Shown piece by piece: positions 1 to 5,075 of a stretch of DNA of 29,974 nucleotides (the stretch's first letter is position 1; each line of letters opens with the position of its first letter). Source of the DNA: JAKANM01 sp964356495 (GTDB taxonomy: Bacteria > Patescibacteriota > Patescibacteriia > Magasanikbacterales > GWA2-37-8); NCBI GenBank assembly GCA_964356495.1, contig CAYHHR010000010.1, positions 1 through 29,974 on the forward strand, given 5' to 3'. Under the pieces are notes generated by a model that saw only the letters and a list, made by a program, of their open reading frames with translations, ran no database searches and was not told the origin of the DNA. A program made the translations under genes and the position numbers.

Positions 1-10
1 CATTACTCGG

Positions 11-42
11 AATCGCTATCATAAAATGAAGGCGATTTTTTT
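11..42 (+). terminator. Intrinsic terminator of a gene upstream of the window
   Basis: AATCGC (11-16) pairs with GCGATT (32-37) and an inner stem TCAT (19-22) pairs with ATGA (26-29) around an AAA loop, with a 2x2 internal loop between them. Seven T residues follow (36-42). This is a classic Rho-independent layout on the + strand. It implies that a gene ends just before the window and that hrcA starts its own transcript. Confidence 0.65.
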
Positions 43-45
43 ATA

Positions 46-72
46 TTATCACTTGACACAAAGGAGTGATTT
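46..72. promoter_or_regulatory. CIRCE-like HrcA operator 1 (imperfect)
   Basis: TTATCACTT, a 9-nt spacer, then GAGTGATTT. The arms and spacer have exactly the 9-9-9 geometry of CIRCE (family consensus TTAGCACTC-N9-GAGTGCTAA), with the usual GC/GC pair replaced by TC/GA and two outer mismatches. It covers the hrcA -35 box. Confidence 0.75.
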
Positions 73-82
73 ATTGTATTAT
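53..82 (+). promoter_or_regulatory. Sigma-70-type promoter of hrcA
   Basis: TTGACA (53-58) is a perfect -35 box, followed 18 bp later by TATTAT (77-82). The expected start of transcription is near 89. The -35 box lies inside the first CIRCE-like element and the -10 box overlaps the left arm of the second, so repressor binding would exclude RNA polymerase. Confidence 0.8.
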
Positions 83-105
83 CACTCATTATATAGGAGT
101 GATAA
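79..105. promoter_or_regulatory. CIRCE-like HrcA operator 2 (perfect palindrome)
   Basis: TTATCACTC (79-87), a 9-nt spacer, and GAGTGATAA (97-105) form a perfect inverted repeat with CIRCE geometry. The right arm contains the GGAG of the hrcA ribosome binding site (96-99), and the left arm overlaps the -10 box. Binding could block transcription, and the same hairpin in mRNA could mask the ribosome binding site. The six bases between this site and the end of operator 1 suggest cooperative binding of HrcA dimers. Confidence 0.85.
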
Positions 106-110
106 ATCAC

Positions 111-797
111 ATGGAAGAACGTCAGGAGAAATTACTAACGCTCGTCATCGAGAACTACATCAGAACCGCCGAACCGATTGGCTCGAAATTTTTAGTTGAA
201 AAAGCCGGTCTGGACTGGAGCGAAGCGACAGTACGGAATGAACTCAGGGCGCTAGAGGAGGAAGGTTATCTTTCACATCCTCATACCTCCGCTGGACGCG
301 TGCCGACCACTAAAGGCTATGAGCACTATCTGCGTCAGCTGAATCTCGGTTCCGGCAACACTAGTCAGAAGGATGGCGACCTTCTCCGAGAGGCATATCG
401 CGCTTACAATGACTTCGAGCAGGCGATGAAAAATGTGGCGCGGAAATTGGTAGAGGTGTCCGATGAAACCGTGCTGATCGCGTTTTCACCGGAAAAAGTG
501 TATTATACCGGCCTTGCTAATTTATTTGAGAAGCCGGATTTTGAAGAAATCAAACAGATTACGACCGTTTCCGAGGCGTTTGATCACAGCGACGAATCCC
601 TGCCGGAATTTTTTCAAAAGGTGAAAAACGAGCCGGAATTTTATATCGGAGATGAGCATCCGTTCGGCAGTATGTTGTCGGTGGTAGCCAGCCGGTTTGG
701 CGACAATAATAAATCACTTATTGTGTTGCTCGGTCCGCAACGCATGAATTACAAAAAAAATTGGAATTTAGTCCGCAAGATTATTGAGATTATTTAA
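111..797 (+). CDS. hrcA: Heat-inducible transcription repressor HrcA
   Basis: This is the repressor that binds CIRCE operators and holds down class I heat-shock genes. The N-terminal winged helix (residues 1-75) has the family hallmarks IRTAEPIGSK, ATVRNEL and SAGRVPT. The C-terminal end keeps the IGDEHPFGSM and LLGPQRMNY blocks that correspond to the family IGxENP and xGPxRMDY motifs. The protein has 228 residues, whereas the Bacillus type has about 340, so the central inserted region is shortened; this fits CPR economy. I chose the ATG at 111 because GGAGTGA lies about 8 nt upstream and the alternative GTG at 66 lies within the promoter. The gene sits directly behind two CIRCE-like sites, so it is probably autoregulated, and grpE follows after a palindromic repeat. 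Confidence 0.95.
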   Translation: MEERQEKLLTLVIENYIRTAEPIGSKFLVEKAGLDWSEATVRNELRALEEEGYLSHPHTSAGRVPTTKGYEHYLRQLNLGSGNTSQKDGDLLREAYRAYNDFEQAMKNVARKLVEVSDETVLIAFSPEKVYYTGLANLFEKPDFEEIKQITTVSEAFDHSDESLPEFFQKVKNEPEFYIGDEHPFGSMLSVVASRFGDNNKSLIVLLGPQRMNYKKNWNLVRKIIEII

Positions 798-800
798 TGG

Positions 801-923
801 CTCCTCCCCCTCACCAAGGGGGAGTTAGAGGGGGTTTGCCTTCCAGTGTGCACGCGTGACGAACGGTTCGAGTCGCAAAGGACGGCAAACCCCACCTAGC
901 CTCCCCTTGGAAAGGGGAGGGAG
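801..923. repeat. Dispersed palindromic element, full copy
   Basis: A 40-bp left arm (801-840) and a 40-bp right arm (884-923) are inverted copies of each other with about eight mismatches, separated by 43 nt. Each arm contains its own G-run/C-run hairpin, such as CTCCCCTT with AAGGGGAG in the right arm. Bases 875-923 recur at 13649-13697 with one mismatch. The element has no coding capacity and lies between hrcA and grpE. It resembles a REP- or MITE-like intergenic repeat and could also attenuate read-through into grpE. Confidence 0.85.
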
Positions 924-941
924 CAAAAACAAATTGTTATT

Positions 942-1514
942 ATGACCGAAGAAAATATTGATAAAAATGAAGAAAAAAAACTCGAGCTTTCACCGCTCGA
1001 AATCGCGGAAGCTGAGGCGGCCGAATTTAAGTCCAGCTGGCAGAGGGCTTTGGCTGATTACCAAAATTTGAAAAAGGAAACTATGGCGCGTCGGGTCGAG
1101 TGGGCGCAAATGAGCGAACAGCAGATCCTGGAGGAATTTATTCCGGTATATGACAATTTCAAAACGGCTTTTAATGCAGTCAATAACGCGGATGCGTCTA
1201 GCGACACCGCAGATACCACGGATGTGAATGAAATTGAGAAACGCTGGAAGAATTGGTCGGTGGGGATTGAATATATTATGAAACAATTTGGCGAGGTGTT
1301 AAAATCACATGGCGTTGAAGAAATAGTAACTGTCGGAGAAATGTTCGATCCGACTTTTCATGAATCCGCCGGCTCCGCCTCCGCTCCCGCCGACGCTAAA
1401 GCTATGGCGGACGAAGGAAGCCCAAAATCCGGCATAATAGTTCGCGAGGTTTCAGGGGGGTACAAAATGGGAAAGAGAGTCTTGAAACCGGCGAGAGTAA
1501 TTATTAGTAAATAA
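942..1514 (+). CDS. grpE: Nucleotide exchange factor GrpE
   Basis: GrpE is the cytoplasmic nucleotide exchange factor for DnaK. The 190-residue protein has an acidic, charged N-terminus, the coiled-coil core with RALADYQNLKKE and FIPVYDNF, and the C-terminal beta domain with VGEMFDPTFHE and GYKMGKRVLKPARV. The usual short link between FDPxxHE and the I-V-x-E-V strand is expanded here by about 18 Ala/Ser/Asp-rich residues (144-161), encoded by a palindromic DNA repeat also seen in dnaK and dnaJ. The start has little Shine-Dalgarno sequence apart from the GGGAGGGAG tail of the upstream repeat, about 18 nt away. The gene most likely shares the CIRCE-controlled hrcA transcript; the next gene begins 5 nt after its stop. 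Confidence 0.95.
   Translation: MTEENIDKNEEKKLELSPLEIAEAEAAEFKSSWQRALADYQNLKKETMARRVEWAQMSEQQILEEFIPVYDNFKTAFNAVNNADASSDTADTTDVNEIEKRWKNWSVGIEYIMKQFGEVLKSHGVEEIVTVGEMFDPTFHESAGSASAPADAKAMADEGSPKSGIIVREVSGGYKMGKRVLKPARVIISK
1371..1422 (+). repeat. In-frame palindromic repeat inside grpE
   Basis: It begins with the 16-mer GGCTCCGCCTCCGCTC (1371-1386), identical to 5418-5433 in dnaJ. A hairpin follows: CCGCC (1387-1391) with GGCGG (1406-1410) and an inner GCT/AGC stem (1395-1402). It is read as GSASAPADAKAMADEG without disturbing the frame and lies at a surface loop position of the family fold. Confidence 0.75.
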
Positions 1515-1519
1515 ATTTT

Positions 1520-2299
1520 GTGTCAGACAAAAAACCGTGGTGGAAAATTGGAGTGGGAGCTGCCGTCGCCGGCATTTTTGGGGTCGGTGTCGAGGAGGGA
1601 TTTAGACGCACCAAAGCCGACGAGCTGGCGACTGAGACTCCTGGGGCGGTGGAGGAAAAACCGCCAATTAAGTCAACGATTGAATCCAAAGGAAGTCAGG
1701 GGGACGAAAAAAAACGTCTGCGAGAGCTAAAGGACAAGGAAGCGACGAGTAAGGTAAAAGAATTCATTAAAGAAATTTATAATCAGCCGCCATTCGAGGA
1801 ACAGTCGGTCGATGATGGCGAAAGTATGGATCTCGAGGCAAGGCATGTTCAGCTGGTAGAGAGTTTGGAAAAAATGCTTGGCAAGGAATTTGTTATTGAT
1901 AAATCACCGTCCGAGTGGCTTGATCAAAACGAAAATAAGATAACTGGATTTCAAATTGAAGTATTAAATACCAACGAGGACATTTCTGGCGAAATCATCA
2001 GGGTTAATTATGAGGATGATGGTTCGATAAGCGTAGAAGATGAGGGCATCGGTCCGCGAGTAAATATCAAAGCGGATGAGCGGCTGGTAGACAATATGAT
2101 TTATCAAATCAATAAAGTTCTACGCATGCGCGATGAATACAAAAAGTATCTGGCCGATCCGACATACACTTCTGATCAGTATGAAGATTTTCTGAGGAGA
2201 ATGGGGTATGATAACGAACAAATTAAATTTATTAGAAGTATTAAAGGTAGGGATCCGGATTCTATTTTGAAGGATTTGGAAAAAAAGGATGATGAATGA
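1520..2299 (+). CDS. Unknown acidic protein with an N-terminal membrane anchor
   Basis: I do not recognise this 259-residue protein. It starts at a GTG (1520), 5 nt after grpE, so the two are surely co-transcribed. Residues 7-22 (WWKIGVGAAVAGIFGV) form a short hydrophobic stretch after a basic start, consistent with a single N-terminal anchor. A charged linker rich in Lys and Glu follows (about 24-75). The rest is a soluble domain of mixed strands and helices, with blocks such as LVESLEKMLGKEFVID and YEDFLRRMGYDNEQIKFI. There are no cysteines and no obvious catalytic motif. Its place in the heat-shock operon suggests a link to envelope or protein quality control, which is only an inference. 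Confidence 0.7.
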   Translation: MSDKKPWWKIGVGAAVAGIFGVGVEEGFRRTKADELATETPGAVEEKPPIKSTIESKGSQGDEKKRLRELKDKEATSKVKEFIKEIYNQPPFEEQSVDDGESMDLEARHVQLVESLEKMLGKEFVIDKSPSEWLDQNENKITGFQIEVLNTNEDISGEIIRVNYEDDGSISVEDEGIGPRVNIKADERLVDNMIYQINKVLRMRDEYKKYLADPTYTSDQYEDFLRRMGYDNEQIKFIRSIKGRDPDSILKDLEKKDDE

Positions 2300-2310
2300 A
2301 ATTACTAGGC

Positions 2311-2394
2311 TATATGGGCTTCGCCGCATATATTCTCACTCGTTCGAAAATGTCTAAATAAATTTATCCATTTTGCTCACTCATTTCGAATATG
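2311..2394 (+). repeat. Hairpin and imperfect direct repeat before the NYN gene
   Basis: TATATGGGC-TTC-GCC(G)CATATA (2311-2332) is a compact hairpin with one bulge. Downstream, 2335-2352 (CTCACTCGTTCGAAAATG) is repeated imperfectly at 2376-2394 (CTCACTCATTTCGAATATG). The second copy includes the start codon of the NYN gene. The first copy also ends in ATG but opens only three codons before a stop. No promoter is convincing in this 92-bp gap. Confidence 0.55.
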
Positions 2395-2925
2395 AACAAT
2401 CGGCGCAACAATTACGCATTTATCGATAGTCAGAATTTGAATTTGGGTGTGAAAAGCCAGGGCTGGTTGTTGGATTTTCGAAGATTTCGAGTTTTTCTTA
2501 AGGATAAGTATCAGGTCGAAAAAGCTTTTTTGTTTATTGGATACGTTGTCGGCAACGAAGGTTTGTATACAGAGTTGCAAGAGTCCGGCTATATCTGCAT
2601 TTTTAAGCCCACCTTGGAGTTTAAGGTTAAAGGCGAAAACAAAACCAAAGGGAACGTTGACGCGGATTTAGTTTTGCATGCGATGATTCAGTACGCAAAT
2701 TATGAGGGGGCTATTATCGTGACGGGAGATGGAGATTTTCATTGTTTGGTTGAGTATTTGGGTGGGAAAGAAAAGTTGGCGAAGGTGATAGTTCCAAATT
2801 TGCATTACTCGTCCCTGTTACGCAAATTCAGTAATTTTATTGTAAATATCCAGTTTTTTAGAGTTAAACTAGAGAAGAATAAAAAAAGGCCCCAGGCAGG
2901 ACAAAACCTGCAAAGGACCCTTTAG
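2392..2925 (+). CDS. NYN (LabA/DUF88-type) ribonuclease-like protein
   Basis: This 177-residue protein matches the PIN-like NYN fold. The first acidic motif is FIDSQNL (Asp12), the second is KGNVDADL (Asp90, Asp92), and the third is VTGDGDFHCLV (Asp113, Asp115). Together they form the metal-binding site expected of RNA-cleaving NYN enzymes; the substrate is unknown. The last 15 or so residues (EKNKKRPQAGQNLQRTL) are basic and are encoded by DNA that on the opposite strand is the terminator of a putative small RNA. The ATG at 2392 fits the fold start (NNYAFIDSQN). The gene has no good Shine-Dalgarno sequence. It may be transcribed with the upstream heat-shock genes or alone. Confidence 0.88.
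   Translation: MNNRRNNYAFIDSQNLNLGVKSQGWLLDFRRFRVFLKDKYQVEKAFLFIGYVVGNEGLYTELQESGYICIFKPTLEFKVKGENKTKGNVDADLVLHAMIQYANYEGAIIVTGDGDFHCLVEYLGGKEKLAKVIVPNLHYSSLLRKFSNFIVNIQFFRVKLEKNKKRPQAGQNLQRTL
2881..2923 (-). terminator. Intrinsic terminator of the putative small RNA
   Basis: On the - strand, GCAGG pairs with CCTGC around TTTTGT. An outer stem AAAGG...CCTTT contains a mismatch and a wobble, and six T follow at 2886-2881. The T-run is present only on the - strand, so the signal serves leftward transcription although it lies within the 3' end of the NYN coding sequence. Confidence 0.65.
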
Positions 2926-2982
2926 ATGATTAGAGAGGCATTCCCGCGGGACGAAACCCTTTGGTAGTCCTCTCATCGTGAT
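2881..2982 (-). ncRNA. Putative small structured RNA, antisense to the end of the NYN gene
   Basis: Reading the - strand, a promoter at 3016-2989 is followed by about 100 nt of foldable sequence and a strong terminator. After the expected start near 2982, GATGA-GAGG can pair with CCTC-(5-nt bulge)-TCATC, enclosing GGGTTTCGTCCC and a CCCGCGGG palindrome. The 3' end has GCAGG-TTTTGT-CCTGC with outer pairing AAAGG...CCTTT, then six T (2886-2881). An ORF of about 35 codons (beginning MRGLPKGF) also runs through this transcript, so a leader peptide is an alternative. I cannot match it to 6S, SRP RNA, tmRNA or a known riboswitch. Confidence 0.55.
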
Positions 2983-2988
2983 GAGACT

Positions 2989-3016
2989 AGTATAGCAGAA
3001 TGAGAAGATTTGTCAA
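2989..3016 (-). promoter_or_regulatory. Promoter of the putative small RNA (- strand)
   Basis: On the - strand, TTGACA (3016-3011) and TATACT (2994-2989) are separated by 16 bp. TGC directly before TATACT gives an extended -10. No protein-coding gene on this strand starts downstream, which is why I propose an RNA gene. Confidence 0.7.
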
Positions 3017-3070
3017 GATTAAAGGTTTTATTAAAAAAATTAAATAAAAAATTAAATTTTAATAAATTTT

Positions 3071-4975
3071 ATGTCAAAAGTACTCGGAATCGATCTCGGA
3101 ACAACCAACTCCTGCATGGCCATCATCGAAGGCGGACAGCCAAAGGTGCTCGAAAATAAAGAAGGCGCGCGCACGACTCCGTCAGTCGTCGCGATGAGCA
3201 AGACCGGTGAACGTCTTGTGGGACTTCTCGCGAAGCGCCAGGCCGTCACCAACGCGGAGAACACCCTATATTCCATCAAGCGCTTGATCGGCCGCAAGTG
3301 GGAAGACGCCGAGGTTCAGCGCGACCTCAAGCTGATGCCGTTTAAGATGGTGAAGAGTGGAGAGGGCGTGAAGGTTGTTTTGCAAGGCAAAGAATATAGC
3401 CCGCAGGAAATCTCGGCGATGATTCTCGGTAAGATGAAAGCGGATGCCGAGGAGAGAATCGGCGAGAAAATTACCGAAGCGGTAATCACGGTGCCGGCTT
3501 ACTTCGACGACTCTCAACGCCAGGCCACCAAGGATGCCGGCGAGATCGCCGGCTTGAAGGTGCTCCGCATCATCAACGAACCAACGGCGGCGGCGCTCGC
3601 GTATGGTTTTGATAAAAAGAAAGAACAAAAAATAATGGTTTATGATCTTGGCGGCGGCACGTTCGACGTTTCGGTACTCGACGTCAGCGCTGATTCCGTG
3701 CAGGTGCTTGCCACCAATGGCGATACTCATCTTGGCGGCGACGATTTTGATCAGCGAATTATACAGTGGGTCATCGATGAATTCAAACGTGAAAACGGCA
3801 TCGATTTAGGCAAGGACAATCTCGCGCTCCAGCGCATCAAGGAAGCCGCCGAAAAAGCCAAGATTGAACTTTCAACCACGCCGGAAACTGAAATCAATCA
3901 GCCATTCATAACTTCAGACGCCAACGGTCCGAAGCACCTGATGATTAAATTCAGCCGCGCCAAGCTTGAGGAGCTGGTCGGTGACCTCGTCGAGAACACG
4001 CTTGGCCCGGTTCGTCGAGCGCTCACAGACGCAAAGGTTGATATAAAGGATATCAACGAGGTTGTAATGGTCGGCGGTATGACTCGCATGCCGTTGGTTC
4101 TTCAAACCGTAGAAAAATTTTTCGGCAAAAAACCAAATATCACTGTTAACCCTGATGAAGTAGTAGCGGTCGGCGCGGCCGTGCAGGGCGGTGTTCTGAA
4201 GGGTGATGTGAAAGATGTGCTCCTCCTCGATGTCACGCCGCTGTCGCTCGGTATTGAAACCATGGGCGCGGTCTTCACCAAACTTATTGAACGCAATACC
4301 ACGATCCCGACTAGCAAGTCCCAGGTCTTCTCGACGGCCGCTGACAATCAGCCGGCGGTTTCGATTCGCGTTGCTCAGGGTGAACGCCCAATGTTCAATG
4401 ATGATAAGTTGCTCGGACAATTTGAGCTTTCCGGTATTCCGCCGGCTCCGCGTGGCGTTCCACAGGTTGAGGTTACTTTTGATATTGATGCCAACGGCAT
4501 TCTCAGCGTGAAAGCCAAGGACAAAGCAACTAACAAAGAACAATCAATTCGCATCGAATCCTCGACCGGACTTTCAAAAGAAGAAATCGAAAAGATGAAG
4601 AAAGACGCCGAGCTTCACGCGACCGAAGACAAGAAGAAACAAGAGATCATCGAAACTCGCAATCTCGCCGACACCATGGTTTATACTACCGAAAAAATGA
4701 TGAAGGATATTGAAGAGAAGAAAGTCGCCGTGACCGATGATGAAAAGAAAGCGGTGACCGAGGCGCTTGCAAAAGTGAAAGAAGTCAAAGACAAAGACGA
4801 TGTCGAGGCGATAAAGAAGGCTTCGGAGGAACTCTCCAAGGCCGCGCAGGCTGTCGGCACTAAAATGTATTCAGCCGAACAGGCAAAGGGTGCCGCCTCC
4901 GCTCCCAATGGAGCTACGGACGAGCCGAAGAAGGACGGACCGATTGAAGGCGAAGTTGTCGATGATAAGAATTAA
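3071..4975 (+). CDS. dnaK: Chaperone protein DnaK (Hsp70)
   Basis: DnaK is the ATP-driven cytoplasmic Hsp70 that works with DnaJ and GrpE. All landmarks are present in 634 residues: the phosphate loop GIDLGTTNSCMAI at the N-terminus, VYDLGGGTFDVSV and VMVGGMTRMPLV in the ATPase domain, the interdomain DVLLLDVTPLSLGIET linker region, the substrate domain, and a lid ending in a GEVVDDKN acidic tail. Residues 607-620 in the disordered tail carry an in-frame copy of the G-S/A-A-S-A repeat. The 50 bp before the ATG are extremely A+T-rich with no Shine-Dalgarno and no CIRCE site, so dnaK is apparently not under the operator type seen at hrcA. The -35 box of the leftward small-RNA promoter overlaps a TTGTCA on this strand at 3010-3015. 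Confidence 0.98.
   Translation: MSKVLGIDLGTTNSCMAIIEGGQPKVLENKEGARTTPSVVAMSKTGERLVGLLAKRQAVTNAENTLYSIKRLIGRKWEDAEVQRDLKLMPFKMVKSGEGVKVVLQGKEYSPQEISAMILGKMKADAEERIGEKITEAVITVPAYFDDSQRQATKDAGEIAGLKVLRIINEPTAAALAYGFDKKKEQKIMVYDLGGGTFDVSVLDVSADSVQVLATNGDTHLGGDDFDQRIIQWVIDEFKRENGIDLGKDNLALQRIKEAAEKAKIELSTTPETEINQPFITSDANGPKHLMIKFSRAKLEELVGDLVENTLGPVRRALTDAKVDIKDINEVVMVGGMTRMPLVLQTVEKFFGKKPNITVNPDEVVAVGAAVQGGVLKGDVKDVLLLDVTPLSLGIETMGAVFTKLIERNTTIPTSKSQVFSTAADNQPAVSIRVAQGERPMFNDDKLLGQFELSGIPPAPRGVPQVEVTFDIDANGILSVKAKDKATNKEQSIRIESSTGLSKEEIEKMKKDAELHATEDKKKQEIIETRNLADTMVYTTEKMMKDIEEKKVAVTDDEKKAVTEALAKVKEVKDKDDVEAIKKASEELSKAAQAVGTKMYSAEQAKGAASAPNGATDEPKKDGPIEGEVVDDKN
4890..4930 (+). repeat. In-frame palindromic repeat inside dnaK tail
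   Basis: CCGCCTCCGCTC (4893-4904) matches the core of the grpE and dnaJ copies. GCTCC (4901-4905) pairs with GGAGC (4910-4914) around CAAT, and CTACGGACGAG follows, similar to CTATGGCGGACGAAG in grpE. It is translated in the same phase as the other copies (GAASAPNGATDE). Confidence 0.65.
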
Positions 4976-4981
4976 AAAATA

Positions 4982-5070
4982 GTCCATAAAGTCATAAAGT
5001 CCATAACGTCCATAAAGTCGTGACGTTGGTGACTTTATAGACTTTTGACTTTAAGGACTTTATAGACTTT
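4982..5070 (+). repeat. Long A/T-rich inverted repeat between dnaK and dnaJ
   Basis: The left arm (4982-5019) is built from degenerate units of the type GTCCATAAA. The right arm (5031-5070) is built from their reverse complement, GACTTTATAGACTTT and similar. With an 11-nt loop the transcript could form a stem of about 38 bp with several mismatches, ending 5 nt before the dnaJ start codon. No T-run or Shine-Dalgarno is present in the gap. It could act as a dnaK 3' stabiliser or as a heat-labile cover of the dnaJ start. Confidence 0.75.
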
Positions 5071-5075
5071 TACTT

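Noticed and set aside
66..110. Longer HrcA starting at GTG 66
   Set aside because: It lies between the -35 and -10 boxes of the gene's own promoter, and the extra residues do not match the family; ATG 111 has a good ribosome site.
2881..2982. Known RNA families for the small RNA (6S, SRP RNA, tmRNA, guanidine riboswitches)
   Set aside because: Lengths and conserved cores do not match. ACGA is present on the opposite strand only, and no transporter gene follows the transcript.
3266..3730. Long open frames antisense to dnaK, for example 3266-3730 and 3914-4543 on the - strand
   Set aside because: They follow the codon pattern of dnaK on the other strand, have no family motif, no promoter and no ribosome site.
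4982..5070. CRISPR array or intrinsic terminator between dnaK and dnaJ
   Set aside because: The units are short, degenerate and in inverted halves without spacers; no U-run follows the stem.
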